Shown here: one piece after another, positions 16,394 through 24,285 of the stretch
Layout of the letters: every line of letters begins with the position of its first letter
How positions within the stretch are numbered: position 1 is the stretch's first letter
NCBI GenBank assembly: GCA_903875215.1
Contig: CAIQVH010000010.1
Location: 1-64,000, forward strand
Source: an uncultured Anaerolineae bacterium
GTDB lineage: Bacteria > Chloroflexota > Anaerolineae > Anaerolineales > Villigracilaceae
Direction of reading: 5' to 3'
Length of the DNA: 64,000 bases
The notes under the pieces: model-generated
Told to the model about the DNA's origin: nothing
Seen by the model: only the letters and a program-made list of their open reading frames with translations
Database searches by the model: none
Translations under genes and position numbers: made by a program

Positions 16394-17551
16394 TCAATCC
16401 AATTTAAGAATATGCGTCAAAATCGTCGCACCGCTGCCGCCGATATTCTGGGCCATACCCAGCCGCGCGCCCGTCACCTGCGTCGCGCCACATTCGCCAC
16501 GCAGCTGCTGGATCACCTCTACGATTTGATACATCCCCGTCGCGCCAACCGGGTGACCGCGGGCTTTCAAACCGCCGCGCGTGCAGATGGGAATCCGCCC
16601 CGAAATCTGGATCTCGTTTTCCAGGCCAAGTCGTACACCCTGGCCTCGTTCCGCAAAACCGCACGCCTCCAGGGAAAGCGCAGACATGATCGAAAACGCA
16701 TCATGCAACTCAAAAAGATCCAGCTCCTGCGGCCCGATCCCGGCCATCTGGTAAGCCCGCCGCGCCGATTGGTAGGCCGCCGACAGGAACAACGGATCGC
16801 GGCGGCTGTGCACCGCAATCGAATCAGTCGCCGAAGCAGAACCCGCTACCAGCACGCGAGGTTTCCCCGGCCGGGCAGAAAGCTTCTCAGCCGGGACCAG
16901 GATGACGGCGGCGGCGCCATCCCCCACCGGCGAAGCATCCAACAAATTGATGGGAGTCGCCACCATCGAAGATTTCTCAAATTGCTCCAGCGTGATCCGG
17001 TCTCGCAGACGCGCAAACGGATTATGTAGCGCATTCGCGTGCGCATTGATCGAAAATGGCGCAAAATCGGCATGCTTCCAGCCGAATTCATACATATAAC
17101 GGCGCATCACCAGCGCATTCAAGCCAACAAAGGAGACACCCTGCTCGACTTCATAATCGGCGTCGGCGGCGGTGGCCAGGGCGGCAGTGATATCATGACC
17201 GGCCTTGTCGGTCATTTTTTCCACGCCAAGTGCAATGGCCACGTCCACTTCGCCCGCGGCGACGGCCATTAAGGCCGCGCGGAAAGCCGCCGCGCCTGAA
17301 GCGCAGGCTGCCTCCACTTTGACAGCTTCCTTGTGCCACATCCCAGCCCAATCTGAGAAAAAGGTACCCAGTTGATTCTGGCCGCTGATTAAAGGGGAAA
17401 GCATGTTGCCGACAAAAAGCGCATCCGCTTTGTCAATGCCAGCATCCGCGAGAGCGGCGAAGATCGCCTCGCCGCCAATTTCGCGCAAGGATTTGTCCCA
17501 CTGCTCATCAATTTTCGTCTGGCCAATGCCCAGGACAGCTACCGGTCGCAT
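16394..17551 (-). CDS. Thiolase-family acetyl-CoA acyltransferase (SCP-x type)
   Basis: The 385 residues form a thiolase fold: nucleophile Cys in VEAACASGAAA, FELHDAFSIM, and the C-terminal RGHPVGATG. The second active-site Cys motif of classic degradative thiolases is replaced by LGMAQNIGGSGA, as in SCP-x and archaeal acetoacetyl-CoA thiolases. Those partners often travel with a DUF35 OB-fold protein, which is absent here. It may act in beta-oxidation or isoprenoid precursor supply. The gene is monocistronic, with GGAG 11 bases from the ATG. Confidence 0.88.
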   Translation of the reverse strand: MRPVAVLGIGQTKIDEQWDKSLREIGGEAIFAALADAGIDKADALFVGNMLSPLISGQNQLGTFFSDWAGMWHKEAVKVEAACASGAAAFRAALMAVAAGEVDVAIALGVEKMTDKAGHDITAALATAADADYEVEQGVSFVGLNALVMRRYMYEFGWKHADFAPFSINAHANALHNPFARLRDRITLEQFEKSSMVATPINLLDASPVGDGAAAVILVPAEKLSARPGKPRVLVAGSASATDSIAVHSRRDPLFLSAAYQSARRAYQMAGIGPQELDLFELHDAFSIMSALSLEACGFAERGQGVRLGLENEIQISGRIPICTRGGLKARGHPVGATGMYQIVEVIQQLRGECGATQVTGARLGMAQNIGGSGATILTHILKLD

Positions 17552-17710
17552 AAAATCATCGCTCCATAGAAACGTTACTCAACTGTTATGTGTTGCCAGG
17601 ATCAAAGGACATCCTGTGCGCGTATCAGGCGATTTTGTGCCCAAAATCTTGGTTAAGTTGTTCAACAGTTTGATTTTAACGATTGTTTCTGTCAGGAACT
17701 ATCCAATCCG

Positions 17711-19627
17711 CTATTCACGCGGACGTCTGCCGCGCCACCAGAGCCAGCCAAGCAGAACAAAGCCCAGCAATAAACTCGCAGCGCAGAGTACCGCCAAACC
17801 GCTGCCTCCCAGCAAACCCCAGAACGCCAAACGCGACCGGCCCTGCGCCGCAGTCTGCGCATCTGGCGCGACTTCGAAGCTCAGGTAGGCCGCCCTGTCA
17901 ATTGCCTGCCCCTGGGTGGTTTTTCCTGCCAACAAAACTGAGACGGAATACAACCCGGGCGCGGACGGCTGGTATATGGCCGTGAATTGCTCCCCGGCGG
18001 AATCCAACTGCACGGTTTCCAGGCCTCCATCCGGCCTGCGAATCAGCGCCTGGGCTGAATCAACGCTCACGATCTGGCCGGCCGCCAGCAGCCGGGCAGA
18101 AATGCTGACCGGTTGTCCCAACTCCGGGATGGTTGGATTGGTCTGGGCTTCCAGCGTTGCTCCACCAGTATAGCGAGCAGTCAGGGCAAAATCGGCCCCG
18201 CTGGCAGGGGTTTCTGCGGTCGTCATCAACTTGACTACCCAGGCGCCCGGTTTGGGTTTGGCAAACCCATAGCCGAGATAAATCAACATGGCCGGATCCT
18301 CCACCTGTATCAGGCCGTTTTTCTGCGGATCGAGCTGGATGACTTTTCCGCTGGCGCCACGCACTTCAATCTGGAGCGAATGCGAGGCGTCATACAGGTT
18401 GAAGCTGGCCAGCGCTACTTCCGGGTCAATGGGTACGGTGATTTCCTGGGTTTCGCCCGGGTTGAGGTGCCCGGTAAAGGCACGGCTGAACTGCTCCGGC
18501 GCCGATGTCTGCGCGGCGGCAGCCGGGTCGGAACGCGGCTCAAAGGCCTGGGGAGCGGATTGCAGAAGTCCCTTGACGGCTTCAGAAAAGACGGCCGGAT
18601 TGGCGGTCAGGTCGCCATGAATGGTCGGGATCCTGGCGATGCTATCGAGAGGGATGGATGTCGCGCTGTCGAAACCCACCACCGTGTCGGATGGGACGTT
18701 GGTGCAGGGACTGGAGATCGGCTCGAGCAGGCGGGTCCCCGCCACAAGATGAAACGGCACACCCCGGCGATGAGTGATCTGCTGATTGAAGACTCCATCC
18801 ATGTAGGACGGCTGAATCTCGATCGAGGCGGGCAATAAATATCCCAACGCGGCCAGCGGAAAAACGCAGGCCGACCCTGATTGGGGCGTCCCCAGAAAAA
18901 TCAACTGGGCCACGTTGTCGGTCTGCATCACGCGATCGAGATAATAGCGTGAGATCATCCCGCCCATGCTGTGCACCAGCAGATCAACCTGTTCCGCGCC
19001 TGTCTTCTGCTGCACGGCGGCAATATACTCGCCCAAGATTGCCGCATTCTGGGCGATGGAATTGGTCGGCTGCGCCGGCTGGGCCGGATCGCCGGTGTTG
19101 AGCACACCCGGAAACTGACCATCGCCAACAGCAAACCCCTGCAGCCCCAGCGAGGCCAGGTAGCCACCGGGCCCCAGATAGGCCTGCCAGGTTTCCCAAC
19201 TGGAGATGAATCCATGCACCATGACGACCGGGCGCGGCGCAATCTGCAAAGCCGCCTCGCCTGGCAGCTTTTGGCCATTGACCCGGGCCGTCACCACCCG
19301 CCCGGGCGCGGCTACACCACCCGGCAGCCAGTACCACCCCAGGGCCGGGAACAGGTCGCTCAGGCAAGAGTCCTCGCCCGCCGAAACGGTACAGGCGGCC
19401 ACAGGTTGATCCAGCCCTTCGAGATGAAATTCCACCGGCGCAGCCTGCTCGGTTCTGACGGGCAAAGTCGCCCGCAGCTGAATCGAATCTCCATCCGTAA
19501 TCCGGCTGCGGAGGCGTCCATCCCGCCCGAGCACGCTCACCCCGCCCGCAGTCTGCCCGCTGGCCGGGGGCAGACCCGCAAAAAGGAATATCACCACCAG
19601 GGAAAAGGTTAAGATCAATCGCCGCAT
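17711..19627 (-). CDS. Surface-anchored alpha/beta hydrolase (lipase/esterase-like)
   Basis: The 638 residues begin with a signal peptide (about 1-25) and an Ig-like stretch. The hydrolase domain follows (about residues 130-350), with the oxyanion segment VMVHGFISSWETW and nucleophile Ser in LVHSMGGMISRYYL. Beta-rich domains come next, then a C-terminal membrane helix and RRGRRPRE anchor (last 35 residues). It is thus held outside the cell. The class includes secreted lipases and PGAP1-like esterases; the substrate is unknown. GGAGG lies five bases before the ATG. Confidence 0.87.
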   Translation of the reverse strand: MRRLILTFSLVVIFLFAGLPPASGQTAGGVSVLGRDGRLRSRITDGDSIQLRATLPVRTEQAAPVEFHLEGLDQPVAACTVSAGEDSCLSDLFPALGWYWLPGGVAAPGRVVTARVNGQKLPGEAALQIAPRPVVMVHGFISSWETWQAYLGPGGYLASLGLQGFAVGDGQFPGVLNTGDPAQPAQPTNSIAQNAAILGEYIAAVQQKTGAEQVDLLVHSMGGMISRYYLDRVMQTDNVAQLIFLGTPQSGSACVFPLAALGYLLPASIEIQPSYMDGVFNQQITHRRGVPFHLVAGTRLLEPISSPCTNVPSDTVVGFDSATSIPLDSIARIPTIHGDLTANPAVFSEAVKGLLQSAPQAFEPRSDPAAAAQTSAPEQFSRAFTGHLNPGETQEITVPIDPEVALASFNLYDASHSLQIEVRGASGKVIQLDPQKNGLIQVEDPAMLIYLGYGFAKPKPGAWVVKLMTTAETPASGADFALTARYTGGATLEAQTNPTIPELGQPVSISARLLAAGQIVSVDSAQALIRRPDGGLETVQLDSAGEQFTAIYQPSAPGLYSVSVLLAGKTTQGQAIDRAAYLSFEVAPDAQTAAQGRSRLAFWGLLGGSGLAVLCAASLLLGFVLLGWLWWRGRRPRE

Positions 19628-19650
19628 AGTTCCTCCAGGTTATTGGCATA

Positions 19651-19656
19651 ATTATA
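19651..19656 (-). promoter_or_regulatory. -10 box of the anchored hydrolase gene
   Basis: Minus-strand TATAAT lies 23 bases before the ATG at 19627, in the divergent spacer with the short-chain dehydrogenase. Confidence 0.5.
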
Positions 19657-19753
19657 TGGTTTCAGGGAACCTTTTTGTGGTGATTTTTCTTATCATCCCG
19701 GGCGAATTTTTGGTAAACTTTCCCCAAGATTTGGATTGTTGAAAGAGGCTGCC

Positions 19754-20521
19754 ATGCAGATTGAAGGAAAAAACATCGTCCTGACCGGCGCCGGTTCGGG
19801 GATAGGGCGCGCGCTGTTGGAATTGCTGGCGCAGTTTCCGGCCCGCATCCTGGCCGTGGATCAGGATGCCCTGCGCCTGGAAGATTTGCCCGCCGGCCAG
19901 GCCCACATTGAAAAGCACGTATGCGACCTGGGCAAGCCCGAGGCAGTGGATGGCATGTTCGCGGCGGCGCTTGATCTCCTGGGCGGGGTGGACCTGCTGA
20001 TTGCCAATGCCGGGTTTGCGTATTACGAAAAAATCGAGACGGCCGATTGGGCGCATATCGAGCAGATATTCCGGGTAAATGTCATCTCCACATTGTACGC
20101 GCTCGAAAAAATGCAACTGCTCAACGCGGGGCGGCCCTACAAAGTGGTGATTACCGCCTCAGCGATGAGTTACGTCGGGCTGCCCGGATACGCCCTCTAC
20201 AGCTCAACCAAAAGCGCGCTACACCGCTTTGCGGAATCCTACCGCTTCGAGTTAGAAGATCCCAACAAGCTGATGCTGGTTTACCCGATCGGGACACGCA
20301 CCCGTTTCTTTGGCACCGCTTCCGCTGCACATCCCGCGCCACAAACCTGGCCGACGCAAAGTGCAGAGCAAGTGGCGCGGGCCATGCTGCATGGCATCCA
20401 GCGTGACAGCCGGTCAGTATTTCCGTTTGGTGCTTTTCGGCTGTTTTTGGCCCTGCCTTTTCTGATCCCCATCGAACAGGCCATCGAAGCCTGGCGGCTG
20501 AGAAAATGGCTGCAGAGATAA
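19754..20521 (+). CDS. Short-chain dehydrogenase/reductase
   Basis: The 255 residues are a Rossmann-fold SDR: TGAGSGIGRAL (TGxxxGxG) for NAD(P), LIANAGFAYYE (NAG), and the catalytic Ser-Tyr-Lys in ITASAMSYVG and YALYSSTKSALHR. The hydrophobic C-terminus suggests membrane contact, as in DltE-like and lipid-acting SDRs. ATG at 19754 is chosen for the GAAAGAGG site in front; an in-frame TTG at 19736 is not needed. The substrate is unknown. Confidence 0.9.
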   Translation: MQIEGKNIVLTGAGSGIGRALLELLAQFPARILAVDQDALRLEDLPAGQAHIEKHVCDLGKPEAVDGMFAAALDLLGGVDLLIANAGFAYYEKIETADWAHIEQIFRVNVISTLYALEKMQLLNAGRPYKVVITASAMSYVGLPGYALYSSTKSALHRFAESYRFELEDPNKLMLVYPIGTRTRFFGTASAAHPAPQTWPTQSAEQVARAMLHGIQRDSRSVFPFGAFRLFLALPFLIPIEQAIEAWRLRKWLQR

Positions 20522-20553
20522 GAAAAAAGAGACTGCGCCTGCGCGCAGTCTCT
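20521..20553 (-). terminator. Terminator of the acyl-CoA decarboxylase operon
   Basis: An 11-bp stem (AGAGACTGCGC / GCGCAGTCTCT) with a T run only on the minus-strand side (TTTTTT), just after the stop of the beta-subunit gene. Confidence 0.85.
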
Positions 20554-20574
20554 CTGAGATGACGGGGGTTATCC

Positions 20575-21726
20575 TTAGCCGATACCCAAAATCTTGCTGA
20601 CAATCGCCAGCAACACCCCACCGGCAATTACCGAGCCCAGTTGGCCGGCGGTATTGGAGCCCATGGCGTGCATCAAAATGAAATTATCCGGATCTTCTTC
20701 CAGGGCAGCGCGCGCCGAAAGGCGCCCAGCCATGGGGAAAGCGCTGATGCCACAAGCGCCGATCAACGGGTTGATTTTGCCTCCACTCAGGAAGGCCATC
20801 AGCTTGCCAAATAATAGCCCTGCCACGGTATCCAAAATGAACGCCAACAATCCGAGCGCCATGATGCCCAACGTACGCCACTGGAACCCGGTCAGCGGAT
20901 CAAAGATGAACTTTTCGGCGGTCATAGTCGCACCAATCGCAAGGCCAAGAAAGAGGGTGGCCACATTGATCAGTTCATTCTGCGCCGCCTTGCTCAACCG
21001 ATCGACCACACCCGCCTCGCGCAGCAGATTGCCAAGCATGAGCGCCGCAATCAGCGGAGCCGCGGCCGGGGCAATCAGGCTGACTGCCACCGTCACGATA
21101 ACTGGAAAGGCCACAACCACAGTATTTGAAACCGGCACAGGCGCATATTCCATGCGAATCAGGCGCTCCTGGCGGGTGGTCATCAGCTTCATGATGGGCG
21201 GCTGGATGATTGGGATCAGGCTCATGTAAGAATAGGCAGCCACCGCAATCGGGCCGAGCAGGTCAGGCGCTAACTTGGATGTGACAAAAATGGCGGTCGG
21301 GCCATCAATCGCGCCGATCACACCGATCGAAGCGGCTTCGTTCAACTTGAAGCCGAGCACGGTCGCCAGGATCAAGGCGCCAAAAATGCCAAACTGACCC
21401 GCCGCGCCAAGCAACACCATTCTGGGTTGCGCCAACAGCGGGCGAAAGTCAATCATCGCGCCCACGCCGATAAAAATCACCAGCGGAAATAACTCGGTCT
21501 TAATCCCGGCGTCATAAATAACCTTGAGAAAACTTTCGGGGTTATAAACCGACATGCCGAGGTTTGCCAGAATGCAGCCAAAGCCAATTGGCAGCAGCAG
21601 TACCGGCTCGTACTCTTTTGCCACCGCCAGGTAGATCAACACGCCACCAATAATCAGCATGACAAGGTTGGCCCAGCCGAATTGCAAACCGCCAAAAACG
21701 CTCAAAAGCAGTTCGCCCAGGTTCAT
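20575..21726 (-). CDS. mmdB: Na+-translocating decarboxylase, beta subunit
   Basis: The 383-residue membrane protein matches the OadB/GcdB/MmdB family: GAMIDFRPLLAQPR, the conserved GAIDGPTAIFV segment that carries the Asp of the sodium path, and GKLMAFLSGGKINPLIG. It decarboxylates carboxybiotin and exports Na+. ATG overlaps the biotin-carrier stop by four bases, and a terminator follows. It is the last gene of the four-gene operon. Confidence 0.95.
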   Translation of the reverse strand: MNLGELLLSVFGGLQFGWANLVMLIIGGVLIYLAVAKEYEPVLLLPIGFGCILANLGMSVYNPESFLKVIYDAGIKTELFPLVIFIGVGAMIDFRPLLAQPRMVLLGAAGQFGIFGALILATVLGFKLNEAASIGVIGAIDGPTAIFVTSKLAPDLLGPIAVAAYSYMSLIPIIQPPIMKLMTTRQERLIRMEYAPVPVSNTVVVAFPVIVTVAVSLIAPAAAPLIAALMLGNLLREAGVVDRLSKAAQNELINVATLFLGLAIGATMTAEKFIFDPLTGFQWRTLGIMALGLLAFILDTVAGLLFGKLMAFLSGGKINPLIGACGISAFPMAGRLSARAALEEDPDNFILMHAMGSNTAGQLGSVIAGGVLLAIVSKILGIG

Positions 21727-22145
21727 GCCTCAAACTCCACCAGCGCCTGTTTGTGTGCCACCGTTTGCCCGGCGCTGGCCAGCACCGCCTTGACAACGCC
21801 ATCGCGCACCGAGCGGATGCTGTTCTTCATTTTCATCGCTTCGATGACCAGGATCACCTGCCCTGCTTCGACTTCTTCCCCCGGCCTGACAAAGACTTCC
21901 ACCAGGGTACCCGGCAGCGGGGCGATCAGGACATTGCCACTACCGTTGGTGCTGGAAGGCGCTGCCGCAGCGAGATGCTTTTTCTCGGCAACCGGGGCGG
22001 AAGCAGGCAGAGCGGCCGGCACGACTCCCGTTTCAGGGCTGACTTCAAACACCTCGCCATTGACGCGGGCGATAATCGGGCGCGTGTTCAGGTCCTCGAT
22101 ATCGACTGCAAAGGTTTGCTCGCCAATTTTGACGGTATATTTCAT
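21723..22145 (-). CDS. mmdC: Biotin carrier subunit of the Na+-pump decarboxylase
   Basis: The 140 residues have an N-terminal beta domain, an Ala/Pro-rich hinge (about 45-70), and a biotinyl domain with EAMKM at residues 102-106, so biotin would sit on Lys105. It shuttles CO2 from the carboxyltransferase to the membrane beta subunit. It overlaps both neighbours by four bases (ATGA), so translation of the operon is coupled. Confidence 0.95.
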   Translation of the reverse strand: MKYTVKIGEQTFAVDIEDLNTRPIIARVNGEVFEVSPETGVVPAALPASAPVAEKKHLAAAAPSSTNGSGNVLIAPLPGTLVEVFVRPGEEVEAGQVILVIEAMKMKNSIRSVRDGVVKAVLASAGQTVAHKQALVEFEA

Positions 22146-22468
22146 CTGCGTTTGCCTTTCTCATACAACTGACGGGAACGGGTACCAAGCTGCCAGGCGC
22201 TGACCAAAGGCGTGGGCGGCGTGGGCAGCGGGTGTGCCGAAGAGAGTTCCTGCTCGGCGAGGGCGATCGCCACCGCTGCGGCAGCTGCCTGGGCCGGGAG
22301 ATCGCTATCTCCTGCCTCGGCAGGTAGCGGAACGAATTCATCGGGTTCTTCTTTGGCGGGTAACGCTGTCAGCGCAGCCATCATCCACCACAGGAGAATG
22401 ATCGCTGCAAAGGTAATCCCCATGCCAACAGCAGTAACGATCAGAGAGTTGACCAGGTTTTCTGTCAT
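22142..22468 (-). CDS. OadG-like small subunit of the Na+-pump decarboxylase
   Basis: The 108 residues have one N-terminal membrane helix (about 8-30) and a long Ala/Pro-rich cytoplasmic tail, the layout of OadG/MmdD subunits that hold the complex together. Sequence in this family is poorly conserved, so the call rests on topology and on its place between mmdA and the biotin carrier. It overlaps the biotin-carrier start by four bases and starts two bases after the mmdA stop. Confidence 0.8.
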   Translation of the reverse strand: MTENLVNSLIVTAVGMGITFAAIILLWWMMAALTALPAKEEPDEFVPLPAEAGDSDLPAQAAAAAVAIALAEQELSSAHPLPTPPTPLVSAWQLGTRSRQLYEKGKRR

Positions 22469-22470
22469 GG

Positions 22471-24024
22471 TTACACCGGGATGTTGCCGTGTTTTCGCGG
22501 CGGCGCAGGCGCATACTTATCGCGCAGGGCGGCCAGGGCGGCGATGATCTTCGGGCGTGATTCTTTCGGCTCGATGATGTCATCCACGTACCCGGCGGAA
22601 GCAGCGTAATAGGGATTGCCAAATTTTTCCCGATACTCGTCAGCCAAGCGCTTACGCTCGGCAGCCGGGTCAGGGGCTGATTCGATTTGTTTCTTAAATA
22701 GAATGTTGGCCGCGCCTTCCGCGCCCAAAACAGCGATTTCAGCACTTGGCCAGGCAAAGGTCATATCGGTGCCAAGATATTTGCTCGACATGACAACATA
22801 AGCGCCCCCGTAAGCCTTGCGGGTGATGATCGTCACCTTAGGCACGGTCGCATTTGAGTAGGCGTAAAGCAATTTTGCACCATGACGAATGATACCGCCA
22901 TGTTCCTGCGCAATACCGGGCAAAAACCCGGGCGAATCGACAAATGTCACCAGGGGAATATTGAAGCAGTCACACATCATCACGAAGCGGGTCATTTTGT
23001 CACTGGCGTCAATATCGATCACGCCAGCCATCACCGCCGGTTCCTGCGCCACAATCCCTACGCTGTACCCGCCAATGCGCGCCAGACCTACAATGGCATT
23101 CCGCGCCCAATCGGGCTGAATTTCGAGGAAACTGCCCTGATCGATGACTTTCTCTATGACCTGGTGCATCACATACGGCTGGGACGGATCCACCGGCACC
23201 ATCGTATTCAAGCTTTCGTCCATGCGTCCCGGTTCATCGCCCGATTGGGCAAACGGCGGGTTTTCGATATTATTCGACGGCAAGTAAGACAAAAACCGGC
23301 GCACCGTCTTAAGCGCTTCCTGCTCACTTTTCACTGCCACATGTGCCACACCGCTGACCGACATGTGAATATCACTCCCGCCGAGCGATTCCGAGTCCAC
23401 CACCTCCCCCGTCACCGCCTTGATGACATCCGGCCCGGTCAGGAACATGAACGACTGCTTCTCGACCATCACAATCAAGTCCTGCAACGCCGGCGAATAC
23501 GCCGCGCCACCCGCGCATGGCCCCAACATGACCGAAATCTGCGGAATGACGCCGGAAAATTGGGCATTGCGACGGAAAATTTCGGCATAACCCCCGAGCG
23601 CCTTGACACCTTCTTGAATGCGCGCCCCGCCCGAATCGAGCAACCCAATACAAGGAGCGCCATTGCGCAGAGCCAGGTCCATCACCCGGCAAATTTTATG
23701 GCTCTGCATCTCCGAAAGCGTCCCGCCAAAAATGGTGAAATCCTGGGCATACACATAAACTGTGCGCCCATCAATCAATCCATACCCGGTCACCACCCCA
23801 TCGCCAAGGAATTTCTCGGCTGCCATGCTCATATCATCGGCATGGCTGGTAATAAACGGCTCCAATTCGTTGAACGTGCCCGAGTCCAACAGCGCTTCAA
23901 CCCGCTCGCGCGCCGTCAACTTGCCCTTGGCATGCTGTTTGGCAATGCGATCTACGCCGCCACCCACACGAGCCCTGGCTCGCACAGCACGCAGTTCTAA
24001 AATCCTGGGATCTTCTTCTGGCAT
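22471..24024 (-). CDS. mmdA: Methylmalonyl-CoA decarboxylase alpha subunit (carboxyltransferase)
   Basis: The 517 residues match the acyl-CoA carboxyltransferase family (about 515): GLLDSGGARIQEGVKALGGY, GPCAGGAAYSPAL, FVDSPGFLPGIAQEHGGIIRHGAK and KAYGGAYVVMSSK. Alone it could be the beta chain of propionyl-CoA carboxylase, but the following three pump subunits point to methylmalonyl-CoA decarboxylase, which turns decarboxylation into a Na+ gradient. ATG at 24024 is chosen for AAGGA at a spacing of seven; an upstream in-frame start at 24060 lacks a site. Confidence 0.92.
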   Translation of the reverse strand: MPEEDPRILELRAVRARARVGGGVDRIAKQHAKGKLTARERVEALLDSGTFNELEPFITSHADDMSMAAEKFLGDGVVTGYGLIDGRTVYVYAQDFTIFGGTLSEMQSHKICRVMDLALRNGAPCIGLLDSGGARIQEGVKALGGYAEIFRRNAQFSGVIPQISVMLGPCAGGAAYSPALQDLIVMVEKQSFMFLTGPDVIKAVTGEVVDSESLGGSDIHMSVSGVAHVAVKSEQEALKTVRRFLSYLPSNNIENPPFAQSGDEPGRMDESLNTMVPVDPSQPYVMHQVIEKVIDQGSFLEIQPDWARNAIVGLARIGGYSVGIVAQEPAVMAGVIDIDASDKMTRFVMMCDCFNIPLVTFVDSPGFLPGIAQEHGGIIRHGAKLLYAYSNATVPKVTIITRKAYGGAYVVMSSKYLGTDMTFAWPSAEIAVLGAEGAANILFKKQIESAPDPAAERKRLADEYREKFGNPYYAASAGYVDDIIEPKESRPKIIAALAALRDKYAPAPPRKHGNIPV

Positions 24025-24285
24025 GACATATCCTTTTGAAAACTTTGTGAAATCAATCACAATAAGTATAGTGCGCCCACTCGCCAGTTACCAGTGATAC
24101 CCGTCAGATGAAAGTCACATGACGTACTAAAAAAACTATGATGAGTGTCAGATTAATCTGATGAATAGGGGTCCGGGTCAAGCTGGTTCTGCTCCCGCAA
24201 CTCAGGCATCCCCCCCGCCTGAGCAAAACAACGCGTCGCCCCGAAGCCGGTCTGACCGTTAAGAGAGATAATCGAAACGACCGGA
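24025..24285. promoter_or_regulatory. Spacer between mmdA and the GT-C gene; possible mmd promoter
   Basis: Minus-strand TATACT at 24065-24070 is a candidate -10, 40 bases before mmdA. The rest (24075-24285) shows no gene, tRNA or convincing terminator. Confidence 0.3.

Noticed and set aside
22882-24000. Long plus-strand open frame opposite mmdA
   Set aside because: It is fully antisense to a conserved carboxyltransferase and has shadow composition; no start signal.
22471-24024. Propionyl-CoA carboxylase beta chain
   Set aside because: No biotin carboxylase gene is adjacent, while the Na+-pump beta, gamma and biotin-carrier genes follow directly.
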